64,000 nucleotides of DNA from Pseudoneobacillus sp042683745 (GTDB lineage Bacteria; Bacillota; Bacilli; Bacillales; Cytobacillaceae): NCBI RefSeq assembly GCF_042683745.1, contig NZ_JBHUJX010000025.1, positions 372,001 through 436,000 on the forward strand. Reading direction: 5' to 3'. Positions 26,027-34,132 of the stretch are shown here, piece by piece. The translations under genes were made by a program, and so were the position numbers. The number at the start of each line of letters is the position of its first letter. Positions within the stretch are counted from its first letter, which is position 1. The notes beneath the pieces were generated by a model. It was not told where the DNA came from and ran no database searches. It worked only from the letters and a program-made list of their open reading frames with translations.

Positions 26027-26073
26027 ACTTACTTTATGTAAGTTAGTATATGTTTGTAATCAAATTGTGTCAA
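26027..26073 (-). promoter_or_regulatory. SigA promoter with palindromic operator for the ribA-ribD pair
   Basis: On the minus strand TTGACA (26073-26068), a 17-base spacer and TATACT (26050-26045) make a near-consensus SigA promoter. Directly downstream lies a perfect palindrome ACTTAC-TTTAT-GTAAGT (26043-26027) covering the expected transcription start. This arrangement is typical of repression by a dimeric regulator such as a MarR or HxlR/DUF24 protein. No FMN riboswitch is present in the leader. Confidence 0.75.
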
Positions 26074-26171
26074 GTAAATAATATGACAATGTTGGAAACT
26101 TAATTTCATAAAAAACCCCCTAAAAACTAGGACATTTCCTCTGCTCTTAAGGGGAATTAATTTGACATGAT

Positions 26172-26492
26172 TTATTTTATTAAAAAGCTCATTCGCCCAT
26201 TGATCATTTGATTCGGACTCTTTAGTTGAAAACAGTTAGCTGACTCAGTAAAATCAATCTTCATTTGCTCATCGAAAAAAATAGCTTTTGATTTTTCGAT
26301 ATAAATGGTAATGTCATTCGTTTGAATCGCCTCATCTTCTTCATCTAGTTCACTTACAAACCATAGTGTTGGCACACCACTAACAACACAACCACAGCCA
26401 TCGATATCGTATTTTAGTTTTAAATATCCTTCTTTCCCGGAGGTTTTTTCATTAATTTTAGCTACTGCTTTTCCAGTTAGATTGATTTCCAC
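26172..26492 (-). CDS. yqkB: Iron-sulfur biogenesis-fold protein YqkB (HesB/IscA-like)
   Basis: A 106-residue protein of the HesB/IscA-like fold family, matching B. subtilis YqkB in length and position. KLKYDIDGCGCVVSGVPTLW contains the only cysteine pair; a third Cys occurs in ESANCFQL, so the classical A-type carrier motif is not complete. A role in iron-sulfur cluster assembly is inferred, not shown. It is divergent from the CDGSH gene, sharing a short control region. Confidence 0.85.
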   Translation of the reverse strand: MEINLTGKAVAKINEKTSGKEGYLKLKYDIDGCGCVVSGVPTLWFVSELDEEDEAIQTNDITIYIEKSKAIFFDEQMKIDFTESANCFQLKSPNQMINGRMSFLIK

Positions 26493-26628
26493 GTTTAACC
26501 CCTCCTCTTTGTTGTCTATAATTATTTTATCATATGTTATTGTCAGAGTCGCTTTCGTTGCTTTTTTTCTTGTTTCCTTTTACCATCAAAGGAGAAATAT
26601 GACAATATTTTGTGAAGGAGTGGTTTTT

Positions 26629-26841
26629 TTGACAAAAGTACAAATTAAAGTAATGGATAATGGACCGTACCGCATAACAGGGGATGTTGAACTAATTGAC
26701 GCGGAAGGAAACGTCTTCCCAGCAAAACCAGCTTTCTCTTTATGTCGCTGTGGCAAATCCTCAAAGCTTCCTTATTGTGATGGCACGCATAAAGGAAACT
26801 TCGAATCGGTTGTAAGAGCTGAAAAGCCTCAGGAAGAGTAG
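26629..26841 (+). CDS. CDGSH-type iron-sulfur protein
   Basis: About 70 residues with the complete mitoNEET-type motif CRCGKSSKLPYCDGTH: Cys39, Cys41, Cys50 and His54 bind a 2Fe-2S cluster. The TTG at 26629 follows AAGGAG by 8 bases and gives the usual length for this family (TKVQIKVMDNGPYRITGDV). An ATG at 26599 with GGAG 4 bases upstream would add ten residues. Redox or cluster-transfer roles are known for the family; the specific partner is unknown. It is divergent from the iron-sulfur-fold gene yqkB. Confidence 0.88.
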   Translation: MTKVQIKVMDNGPYRITGDVELIDAEGNVFPAKPAFSLCRCGKSSKLPYCDGTHKGNFESVVRAEKPQEE

Positions 26842-26861
26842 GCATAGGATTTTATTAGAAT

Positions 26862-26893
26862 GTAAAAAAGAGTCCCCTGGGAGCCTTTTTTAC
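26862..26893 (+). terminator. Terminator of the CDGSH gene
   Basis: GTAAAAAAG / CTTTTTTAC arms enclose CCC / GGG. The T tract forms part of the stem. Confidence 0.65.
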
Positions 26894-26933
26894 AGCAAGC
26901 TGCAATGAAGTGTAGTGGCCTACATGTGAATAG

Positions 26934-26975
26934 AAAAGACCTACCCTAACATTGGCGTGGTAGGGTAGGTCTTTT
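26934..26975. terminator. Bidirectional terminator downstream of the GNAT gene
   Basis: A perfect 15-bp stem AAAAGACCTACCCTA / TAGGGTAGGTCTTTT with a 12-base loop. It ends the minus-strand GNAT transcript and backs up the CDGSH terminator. Confidence 0.85.
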
Positions 26976-26984
26976 CTTTTTATT

Positions 26985-27662
26985 TCAACTAATATGAATA
27001 TCTGTTCCATACTGAATCAATTGTAGTTTCCTTGCTACAGATTGGGAAGAAAAATTATCCCACGAAGTGCTGTACAAAGCAGTTCTTCCTTGTTTTTGTA
27101 CCTCTTGTGCCCATGCATTTGAAACCTCAATTCCGTACCCCTTTCCACGGTAATCTTCATGTGTATATACGCTTGCTTCAGCTGCCTTCGAAGTTTGTCT
27201 CGCACTGCAACAAAGTGAAACAGGAATATGATCTTCAATGACTACGAAACAAGGTTGCTTATACTCAAATTCCTCAAATGTATATGGAAAATGTGGCTTT
27301 AAAAGTTCTTTGTTTTCATTAGTTACTTGTATTACTTTTGAACAGAACCTATTTCTGACATTAGGAAAAACATAAGCTGGTCCAATCGATAAATCATTTA
27401 TTCGTCCATCAGTGCTTAGAATATTAATTACTTCTCCTAAATAGTCACCCGGATTTTCCGCAATCAACCGTTCTGCCTTCTCTATGAGTCTTGTATTTAA
27501 CATATTTGAATACCTTATTATATTGCCCTGTCTCGTACCACCAATAAAAATACTTGGTGCAACATCGAATGGTGGTTCATTTATAACTGTCATTTGATTT
27601 TTCGAATCATGTTTAAATAACACATTTACGTGATATTCCATCAATTCTAGTTCATTCAACAT
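26985..27662 (-). CDS. GNAT family N-acetyltransferase (YqkA-like position)
   Basis: A 225-residue protein. The GNAT acetyl-CoA-binding motif A is in SVYTHEDYRGKGYGIEVSNAW (R/Q-x-x-G-x-G/A type), preceded by the beta-strand VSLCCSARQTSKAAEA. The first 100 residues form a poorly conserved lid. The substrate is unknown. It lies where yqkA lies in B. subtilis, downstream of yqkB, but I am not sure the sequences are orthologous. It could be one of many stand-alone acetyltransferases. Confidence 0.82.
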   Translation of the reverse strand: MLNELELMEYHVNVLFKHDSKNQMTVINEPPFDVAPSIFIGGTRQGNIIRYSNMLNTRLIEKAERLIAENPGDYLGEVINILSTDGRINDLSIGPAYVFPNVRNRFCSKVIQVTNENKELLKPHFPYTFEEFEYKQPCFVVIEDHIPVSLCCSARQTSKAAEASVYTHEDYRGKGYGIEVSNAWAQEVQKQGRTALYSTSWDNFSSQSVARKLQLIQYGTDIHIS

Positions 27663-27709
27663 CTATGAAGTTCCTCCCAACTGTTAACTTCAGCATAAAT
27701 GGCAGACTT

Positions 27710-28390
27710 TTATTTTATCTTGATCCGTTCAATGCATTCTGGACCTTCATTTTTTACATTTCCAACCAATGTGGACACAGGATATGCCTTCATTTCTTCA
27801 GCGGGGAATGGCATGAGTAATCTCAATAATTCATTTACATTCACTTCATTTCTTTGAAGCCATTTCTGTTCATCTTCTTTCTTTAAAATAACAGGCATCC
27901 TATCATGAATAGGCGAAACTAGATTATTTGGAGTTGTCGTAATTATTGTACATGTGTTTGTCTTTTCTCCGTTACTTGGATTAATCCAAGTATCATAAAG
28001 TCCCGCCATACTAAAAATACTTTCATCTCTTTTCATAAATCTAATCGGTCTTTTTTGTCCCTCAACATTTATCCACTCAAAAAATGAATCTGCTGGTATG
28101 ATACATCTTTTTCGATAAACTAGATTTTTAAATGAGGGTTTTTCCAACAAGGTTTCTTTCCTAGCATTAATCATTTTCCCTGCGGATTTATCATCTTTAG
28201 CCCATGATGGAACTAGCCCCCATCTTAATTCTCCTAAGCGGTTTTTATTTCCATCATTGATTATAGCTGGAACTTGCTGCATAGGAGCTACATTATATTT
28301 AGGTCGATGAAAAGGTGTTCTCTGTTCCTCAATCGCATATCTTTCCATTAATTCCTCAAACGTAATCGTTAAAGTAAAGCGCCCACACAT
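27710..28390 (-). CDS. SRAP-domain protein (YedK/HMCES type abasic-site sensor)
   Basis: A 226-residue SOS response-associated peptidase family protein. The catalytic Cys2 follows the initiator methionine (MCGRFTLT); the family motifs PKYNVAPMQQVP, ELRWGLVPSWAKD, INARKETLLEKPSF, ADSFFEW (Glu) and SPIHDRMPVIL (His) are all intact. Family members form a thiazolidine crosslink to abasic sites in single-stranded DNA and shield them. It stands alone, upstream of the SOS cassette. I saw no LexA box directly upstream. Confidence 0.93.
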   Translation of the reverse strand: MCGRFTLTITFEELMERYAIEEQRTPFHRPKYNVAPMQQVPAIINDGNKNRLGELRWGLVPSWAKDDKSAGKMINARKETLLEKPSFKNLVYRKRCIIPADSFFEWINVEGQKRPIRFMKRDESIFSMAGLYDTWINPSNGEKTNTCTIITTTPNNLVSPIHDRMPVILKKEDEQKWLQRNEVNVNELLRLLMPFPAEEMKAYPVSTLVGNVKNEGPECIERIKIK

Positions 28391-28500
28391 TTTTTATTAA
28401 CCTCCTTGTTGATGTATATAAACCATCCATATCAGGTACCTATAAACATACAATTAGTAAATTTCATAGGGATTTTAAGAGTTTGAAGCAATCTTCACAC

Positions 28501-28560
28501 TTCTTATTAAACTAAAGGGGCTTATATACTGTATATAAGCCCCCTTTAGTTTAATAAGAA
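28501..28560. terminator. Near-perfect 60-base inverted repeat acting as terminator
   Basis: Twenty-nine-base arms, from TTCTTATTAAACTAAAGGGG inward to TATATAC, are complementary apart from one extra C. It overlaps the last codons of the monooxygenase-like gene and likely terminates it. The flanking 28391-28500 shows no gene. Confidence 0.75.
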
Positions 28561-28871
28561 TTCGTTGAAATGCCCTTTCCACCCCTTGTTTCCAGGGTGC
28601 TGATTCTCTCCATTCCAGTAATGATAGGTTTTGCACGCTTTATTAATATTTGTGTAGCTTCAAGAGTAAGAGACGCTTGATGGGCATTTTTATTACTCCA
28701 CACTTCATAAACATAAACAGAATTAGGTTCGTCTTCTGAAATATTTACGAGATATATCTCGCAATCGTCCAGATTCTTCATTGATTCTGCTGCTTCCAAC
28801 AAAATCTCTATCAGAGTGTCACGTTCGCCTTCTTGTACTATAAACTTGCCGAACAAACTAAATTTACTCAT
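28551..28871 (-). CDS. Antibiotic biosynthesis monooxygenase-domain protein (YgiN-like)
   Basis: A 106-residue single ABM domain: an N-terminal strand (SLFGKFIVQEGERDTLIEILLEAAESM), the central EIYLVNISEDEPNSVYVYEVWSNKNAHQASL and the helix with IKRAKPIITGMERI. Stand-alone ABM proteins include quinol monooxygenases and heme or stress proteins; no heme-ligand pattern of IsdG type is obvious. Function is therefore open. It is a single gene on the minus strand ending in a long inverted repeat. Confidence 0.82.
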   Translation of the reverse strand: MSKFSLFGKFIVQEGERDTLIEILLEAAESMKNLDDCEIYLVNISEDEPNSVYVYEVWSNKNAHQASLTLEATQILIKRAKPIITGMERISTLETRGGKGISTNSY

Positions 28872-28897
28872 ATCGTCCTCCTTAATTTTGTCGCCTG

Positions 28898-29149
28898 TTA
28901 ATTGTTTCTACACCGAAATACGATTATCCTATCATCCCCATAAACAGAATTTAATAAAAGTTCTTTAATAAATCTTCCCCGTGCTAAAATAAAGCTTTGG
29001 ACATGAATGCTTCGTTCTGTATTCAAATAAAAAATCTCTATCCTCCGGATATAATTTTGACTACCCAAGTAAAATTCCCTTATTCCACTATCAATCTCCT
29101 TTACGCTATTAACTTCTTTTATCAATGGATTGAAAATAATTATAAACAT
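28898..29149 (-). CDS. Hypothetical 83-residue protein
   Basis: A frame that overlaps the end of the broken kinase gene by ten bases and runs into the region before the monooxygenase gene. The sequence (IREFYLGSQNYIRRIEIFYL, then ILARGRFIKELLLNSV) has no motif I recognise and no clear ribosome site. It may be a degraded remnant rather than a working gene. It sits among three broken genes. Kept at low confidence. Confidence 0.3.
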   Translation of the reverse strand: MFIIIFNPLIKEVNSVKEIDSGIREFYLGSQNYIRRIEIFYLNTERSIHVQSFILARGRFIKELLLNSVYGDDRIIVFRCRNN

Positions 29150-29706
29150 TCACCATTATGAACAATTTTTTGAATAACATAATCAATCTCTTTATTGTCT
29201 TTAATTACAAATAAATAGTCTGCTTCACCTTCTACTGGATCTACCACATCATCATCTAAAGATTCAGCCTGTTGCCGAATAAGCACTTTCTCAAAATTTG
29301 AATACGCACCCCTAAATATATTCGTACTTCGTTTACTATGAATAACTCGAGATTGAAGAATGTCATCTCGAATATCAAAATTGACAAGGATACGAACAAA
29401 CATATTTTTATTAAACAACTTTTCCAGCAGATTCAGTCGACTTTTTCGACTTCGATCTGAATTACATATAATAAGGTGCAAATTAGTGTTTGCTATGGCG
29501 TAATCGACAATTAGCTTTGAGATGGTGTGCTTAAGAGTATTAGGACCTTGTTTCGGTTTGTAAGTTTTTGTAAAAGGCGTTTATAATTCCGCTTGGTTAT
29601 CTTGATCCATCACAAAAGAATTGTTTAACTCTTTTTCTAAAGCTCTTGCAAATGTAGTTTTGCCGCTATGTGTTTTACCAACTGTAATAAGCACTAACCT
29701 ATTCAC
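29140..29706 (-). pseudogene. P-loop kinase-like ATP-binding protein, interrupted
   Basis: From a GTG at 29706, preceded by AAGGAAGG, the frame reads VNRLVLITVGKTHSGKTTFARALEKEL with an intact Walker A motif (GKTHSGKT), then hits TAA at 29581-29583. Downstream the same frame continues to 29140 with LHLIICNSDRSRKSR, VNFDIRDDILQSRV and QAESLDDDVVDPVEGEADYLFVI, as in small zeta-toxin/kinase-like ATPases. The stop fits a lost T in a T run and a gained A in an A run some 20 bases later, two compensating one-base shifts. This may be real decay or a pair of homopolymer sequencing errors. Confidence 0.75.
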
Positions 29707-29909
29707 AACTGTAATTCCTTCCTTTATGAAGAAGTAATTATAAATTCATAAATAGATACAACTACTCGATGTATGGTTCACCTGCTGTTTACTTCAACAA
29801 AAAGAGACACTAATCCTCCTTGGATTAATGCCTTCTTTAATTAAGAATTGTTCCCTGTTAAGTACCATATTTCAATCTCTATACTCATTTAATAGTAGAA
29901 TTAAAATTG

Positions 29910-30191
29910 TCACTGTGTAATTATGAACCAAAATGGGAAATAGACCAAAATGGGAATTAACATAAAGTAAAATCCCCATATTTTTTCGTTTGAATCTAGT
30001 TTTGATTTTCTAAATAATATCAACAACATAATGGCGAAAAAAACAGGATAAACAATTAGACCAATACTAATAACCGTTCTCGCTACATGTCTAGCGTGTT
30101 CCGTAAAATAGGCCGAAATAGGAATAGCAGCCCATTAGACAATAATAAAGGTAATAATTGAAATCCAAAACCACTTCGGAAATTTTTTCAT
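29910..30191 (-). pseudogene. Small membrane protein gene with one in-frame stop
   Basis: A strong ribosome site (GGAGGTGATGAG) precedes ATG at 30191. The frame reads MKKFPKWFWISIITFIIV, then TAA at 30135-30137, then runs open to TGA at 29910: WAAIPISAYFTEHARHVART, a second hydrophobic helix, a charged loop and a third helix (FYFMLIPILVYFPFWFIITQ). Without the stop it would be a 93-residue protein with three membrane segments. I do not recognise the family. One substitution or a sequencing error would explain it. Confidence 0.7.
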
Positions 30192-30270
30192 CTCATCACC
30201 TCCAATATTATTATTAATAAACCTCCACTCCAATCAAATATTCATTTGGTAAATATTCACACATTGAATA

Positions 30271-30319
30271 CGAACGTATATTCTGTTATTATAAACATAA
30301 TATATAGGAACAAACGTTC
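30271..30319 (+). promoter_or_regulatory. LexA (SOS) box upstream of the UvrX-like cassette
   Basis: GAAC-aaac-GTTC at 30308-30319 matches the Gram-positive LexA core (CGAACnnnnGTTCG) in both half-sites. A second, half-degenerate site (CGAAC-gtat-ATTCT) lies at 30271-30284. The intact box is 22 bases before the first gene. Confidence 0.75.
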
Positions 30320-30340
30320 TTATCAAGAGGTGATTCTTTC

Positions 30341-30718
30341 ATGTCTCCCGCACCTTTCCTACAATCTCAGGAAATTGAATTAGTTAAGAAAGTCATTCTT
30401 CTTCCTATCTTACTTAAAAATTTAGATCAAGACCTAGATGCAATGCAAAAAAACTCATTACATATGTGGTTATTATATAACGCTCAAATCAAATCTATCG
30501 TAAATGCAATCAAGATGGAATTAAAGGAATTGGAAAAGCAAATGAGAAAAAAGGGAATTAAAATCTTATCCCAACAACAGGAATCTAATGGCTTATTCAC
30601 GCAATTTCTATGCAGAGGGTATGAACATGAAATAAGTTTATTACAAGGTTTTATTCAAGCTCAAATTATAATCATTTTTAGTGAATACTTAAAAATCGAA
30701 TTGACGGAGATTGATTAA
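30341..30718 (+). CDS. Hypothetical helical protein of an SOS cassette
   Basis: A 125-residue all-helical protein. It has no motif I recognise; notable are MWLLYNAQIKSIVNAIKMEL, a basic stretch (KQMRKKGIKIL) and a hydrophobic C-terminal helix (GFIQAQIIIIFSEYLKIEL). An AGAGGTG ribosome site precedes the ATG. It lies just behind a LexA box and overlaps the translation start region of the UvrX-like polymerase, so it is probably co-induced by DNA damage. A polymerase partner or regulator is a guess only. Confidence 0.7.
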   Translation: MSPAPFLQSQEIELVKKVILLPILLKNLDQDLDAMQKNSLHMWLLYNAQIKSIVNAIKMELKELEKQMRKKGIKILSQQQESNGLFTQFLCRGYEHEISLLQGFIQAQIIIIFSEYLKIELTEID

Positions 30719-30722
30719 CACC

Positions 30723-31979
30723 ATGAAAAAAAAAGTGATTTTCTTAGCCGATTGTCAATCATTCTATGCATCTGTAGAAAAAGCCACCCACCCTCAGTAT
30801 GCCAACAAGCCATTAGCTGTCGCTGGAGATCCGGAGAGGCGCAGTGGGATCATTTTAGCAGCTTGTCCAATAGCAAAAAGTTTTGGCATTTCCACTGCTG
30901 AAACACTTCGTGAAGCATTCATTAAATGTCCTCATTTAGTTGCCATTAAACCGAGGATGCAGGAATATGTAAATATTTCATTACAGATTACTTCTATTCT
31001 AGAATCGTATACCAATCTCGTTGAACCGTTCTCGATTGATGAACAGTTTTTAGATGTAACCAACTCTCTTCATTTTTTTGAATCTCCTAGAGAAATGGCG
31101 CTTAATATTCAAAAACGAATTCTCATCCAAACAGGTATTTATGTACGAATTGGTATTGGTGAAAATAAGATTCTAGCCAAGATGGCATGTGATAACTTTG
31201 CTAAGAAAAATGCAGATGGGATTTTTGAATTAACCAAAAAAAATATAGCTGATTATCTTTGGGATTTAACTCCAGACAAAATGTTCGGTGTCGGTTCCAA
31301 AACCCTTTACCATCTTCATCAAATCGGGTTAAAAACGATTGGAGATGTGGCTAGAACAGATTTAGCTGATTTAAAAAGAAAATTACAAAAATATCATGGC
31401 AAAAAATGCGATATTCTTTCCCAAGTCTTATGGGCTACGGCTAATGGCATCGATCATTCACCCGTCACTCCCGATGCATTTTCTATGCAAAAAGGAATCG
31501 GCCGCCAAACCACTCTTCCGATTGACTATTATGAAGCAAAAGATATTGAAGTTGTCCTGTTAGAACTATCATCCTTAATTTGTCAAAGAAGCCGCTATAA
31601 ATGCTATATGGGGAACGTTGTCCATGTCGGCATCCAGGGTGCTGATTTTAAAAATCCAACTGGATTCCATAGACAAAAGAAGTTACGACACCCCTCTTGC
31701 CTAACTAATGAAGTGTTCGAAACAGCAAAAATACTCTTTCATCAGAACTGGAATCGGCTACCTGTTCGAAAAATATTCGTATCACTCAGCCAATTTCAGA
31801 CAGATGATTGTTTGCAGCTCTCTCTTTTTGAAAATCGGGAAAGACAGCTTTCTTTAGAAAAGAGTATGGATAAAATCAAACAAAGATTTGGAGAAACCTC
31901 TATTATCTTTGCTTCTTCGTTAACACGAGCTGGTCAAGCTAAATTCTTATCTCAAAAAATTGGAGGGCACATAAAATGA
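30723..31979 (+). CDS. Y-family DNA polymerase, UvrX/YqjW type
   Basis: A 418-residue Y-family polymerase. Palm motifs are intact: DCQSFYASVEK (catalytic Asp) and EPFSIDEQFLDVT (SIDE acidic pair). The thumb HhH region GVGSKTLYHLHQIGLKTIGDV and little-finger domain follow, and the C-terminus RAGQAKFLSQKIGGHIK is typical of the UvrX/YqjW branch. It performs translesion synthesis. The ATG at 30723 lies 4 bases after the upstream stop; a TTG at 30711 is an alternative. A YolD-like gene overlaps its end, the usual uvrX-yolD pairing, under a LexA box. Confidence 0.93.
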   Translation: MKKKVIFLADCQSFYASVEKATHPQYANKPLAVAGDPERRSGIILAACPIAKSFGISTAETLREAFIKCPHLVAIKPRMQEYVNISLQITSILESYTNLVEPFSIDEQFLDVTNSLHFFESPREMALNIQKRILIQTGIYVRIGIGENKILAKMACDNFAKKNADGIFELTKKNIADYLWDLTPDKMFGVGSKTLYHLHQIGLKTIGDVARTDLADLKRKLQKYHGKKCDILSQVLWATANGIDHSPVTPDAFSMQKGIGRQTTLPIDYYEAKDIEVVLLELSSLICQRSRYKCYMGNVVHVGIQGADFKNPTGFHRQKKLRHPSCLTNEVFETAKILFHQNWNRLPVRKIFVSLSQFQTDDCLQLSLFENRERQLSLEKSMDKIKQRFGETSIIFASSLTRAGQAKFLSQKIGGHIK

Positions 31980-32302
31980 AAAAACTACAAGGAAATGGGT
32001 TATGGGAAAGTAGTCGAATGATGTTAATGGAGCATCGAGATGCCATTATTCATCGGAGCAGGGAATCGGAAAATAAACATATGCCACTCGTCGATGAACA
32101 AAAACAGGAAGAAATTAACCGTTTTCTACTACAGGCTTTTCAAGAAAAGATAGAAATCCGAATCAGTTACTTTAATGGTAAGAGATTTGATGTTGTGACT
32201 GGCATGATCACACATCTAGATGCAATAAAACAACGAATTAAAATCGATGATAAATGGATTGAATGTAACCTTATCCATGAATGTCCACTTTCTGACATAT
32301 AA
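31976..32302 (+). CDS. YolD-like family protein
   Basis: A 108-residue YolD-like protein: an N-terminal basic segment (NGLWESSRMMLMEHRDAI), then a compact beta domain (KIEIRISYFNGKRFDVVTGMITHLD...RIKIDDKWIECNLIHEC). The family is found next to UvrX-type polymerases in SPbeta and many Bacillus genomes and has been suggested to be an UmuD-like partner, without firm proof. Its ATG overlaps the polymerase stop (ATGA), so it is translationally coupled. Confidence 0.9.
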   Translation: MKKLQGNGLWESSRMMLMEHRDAIIHRSRESENKHMPLVDEQKQEEINRFLLQAFQEKIEIRISYFNGKRFDVVTGMITHLDAIKQRIKIDDKWIECNLIHECPLSDI

Positions 32303-32342
32303 CTAAAAAAGCGTTATAATCGAAGGTAGTGAGGTGGCTTAA

Positions 32343-32534
32343 ATGGATAAAAAATTAATCTTAAAAATGATTCAAAATAGCTTTAAACAATATCATCGTG
32401 ATCTTCAATCAAGCCCACTTGGGGAGTCTGAATATACTGAGTTATATCAGCAAATTATTGCTCTAAAAGCGGAAACGGATGCCGATTTGCATGATATCGT
32501 AAACGATGTCATATACGAGTTTTTGACAAATTAA
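32343..32534 (+). CDS. yqzH: YqzH-like protein
   Basis: A 63-residue acidic helical protein (MDKKLILKMIQNSFKQYHRD ... ADLHDIVNDVIYEFLTN) matching the small Bacillus YqzH family, which also sits near yqjW in B. subtilis. Function is unknown. GAGGTG lies 9 bases before the ATG. It is 40 bases after the YolD-like gene and may belong to the same transcript. Confidence 0.82.
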   Translation: MDKKLILKMIQNSFKQYHRDLQSSPLGESEYTELYQQIIALKAETDADLHDIVNDVIYEFLTN

Positions 32535-32554
32535 AAAAAAGGAGGTAGTTACCC

Positions 32555-33223
32555 GTGAATACATACGCAAAAGAATTACGGGAATTACTTTTAAAGCATC
32601 GAAATGAGAAAGATGCCAAACAAATGGAAAAATATATGCGGGATCAATTTACGTTTATCGGTCTTAAGGCACCTGTGATGAAAGCTTTATTCAAGGAGTA
32701 TATTGCCGAAAAGGGATTGCCACAACGTGAGGAACTGCATGAGGTAATTGCAGAATTATGGGCATATCCCGAACGCGAATTGCAAATGGCGGCGCTAAGC
32801 CTACTTACTCAAATGAAAAAACAATTCACAAAGGATGATATCAAATTACTCGAAAAAATCATCCAAGATAAATCATGGTGGGACACCATTGATCATATCG
32901 CCAAACATTTAGTTGGTCACTATTTTCAAATGTATCCCGAAATGAAGCGTCCGACATTAGACAAATGGTTGGAAAGCGAACATCTTTGGCTTGTACGAAG
33001 CTGCATATTATTTCAGCTCGGCTATAAAGGGAACACCGACGAAAACCTTTTGTCGGAAATGATTGAACGGTCAAAACATATAAAAGACTTCTTCATCGAA
33101 AAAGCAATTGGCTGGGCATTACGAGAATACGCAAAAACAAATCCTGAGTTTGTAAAAGAGTTTGTCGAAACCCATACTTTACCTAAGCTAAGCGTGAGAG
33201 AAGCAATGAAACATTTAAAGTAG
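32555..33223 (+). CDS. DNA alkylation repair protein, AlkD family
   Basis: A 222-residue HEAT-like-repeat protein of the AlkC/AlkD glycosylase superfamily. Recognisable blocks are FIGLKAPVMKALFKEY, ELQMAALSLL, DKSWWDTIDHIAKHLVG (the catalytic Asp region) and LWLVRSCILFQLGYKG, with a late IEKAIGWALREYAKTNPEFV. AlkD removes positively charged alkylated bases such as 7-methylguanine without base flipping. The GTG at 32555 follows GGAGG. It lies directly after yqzH, extending the DNA repair theme of the cassette. Confidence 0.92.
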   Translation: MNTYAKELRELLLKHRNEKDAKQMEKYMRDQFTFIGLKAPVMKALFKEYIAEKGLPQREELHEVIAELWAYPERELQMAALSLLTQMKKQFTKDDIKLLEKIIQDKSWWDTIDHIAKHLVGHYFQMYPEMKRPTLDKWLESEHLWLVRSCILFQLGYKGNTDENLLSEMIERSKHIKDFFIEKAIGWALREYAKTNPEFVKEFVETHTLPKLSVREAMKHLK

Positions 33224-33477
33224 ATTGAAAGACACTGGCTATTTGTTTTATTAAAAGTCAAGAAAATATTTAAAACCATTAGTAATTAAGCAACCAAATA
33301 AAATGTCACACATTTTAAGACAAAAGAGAGGATAGATGAACAGGCTTTAAATACCTGTATTCTTCTATTCTTTTTTTACAACATATGACCTCGTTTACCA
33401 CAACAACGATTTTGGTTGTTGTGCAACTAACGCTCACCGTTACTTGAATAGGCTAAATTGTTTACATAACTTTAATC
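33224..33477. other. Gap with a small hairpin, no gene seen
   Basis: A 9-bp stem CACAACAAC / GTTGTTGTG (33399-33423) is the only structure I see. It has no T tract. Confidence 0.5.
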
Positions 33478-34132
33478 TTATACACACCTGTAATTTTTTA
33501 GTGCTTGTATGAATTCACTTATGTGACTGAACAATTGATCTGGTTGAACACCAAACTCTGATGACTGATAATTTAGCAACCACTGTACTCCGATCGTATG
33601 TACGTTAGCTTGTTTACCAGCTAAAATGTCAGCGTCACTATCTCCTAAATAAATAGCATCGGTGTTTTTTAAGTTTAGCTGTGCCAATGCCTTGTTCAGT
33701 CCTTCTGGATGAGGTTTTGTTTGGTATAGAAACATCATCCCCAGTGATTATCACATCAAATAAGTCCTTCATATTTAGGCAATCTAAAGAGATCCGCAAA
33801 CTTCTGCTAGCTTTTCCTGTTACACCCCCCCATTTAAAACCTTCTCTTTTTAAAAACAGGAGTAAATCGTTAATCTCCTCATTCTCAAGAACAAGTTCTT
33901 GGTGTTTTTCTATATACCTTTTATAATATAATTCAATTGCTTTGTCATGATTTGAATCCATAAGATTTTCTCTGATGATTCCAGTCTCAGATGGACCGAA
34001 CATAGCCTTTATCTCATCTGGAGTAACCTCTTTGTTGTCAAAGTCCTTAAATACAGCTTGAAATGCTTAAAAACAAACTGGCAGAATATCAACAAGTGTA
34101 CCATCAAAATCAAAAATAACCGCTTTAATAAC
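33478..34132 (-). pseudogene. HAD-superfamily phosphatase (phosphoglycolate phosphatase-like), decayed
   Basis: Motif I (VIFDFDGTLVD) begins near 34117. TAA at 34067-34069 follows in frame, then DNKEVTPDEIKAMFGPSETG and a long helical cap. Near 33715-33735 the frame shifts; the downstream frame carries TKPHPEGLNKAL (motif III Lys) and AIYLGDSDADILAGKQA (motif IV). No clear start codon remains. One nonsense and one frameshift in a gene that otherwise keeps all HAD motifs indicate recent loss. The parent was likely a 215-residue phosphatase. Confidence 0.85.
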
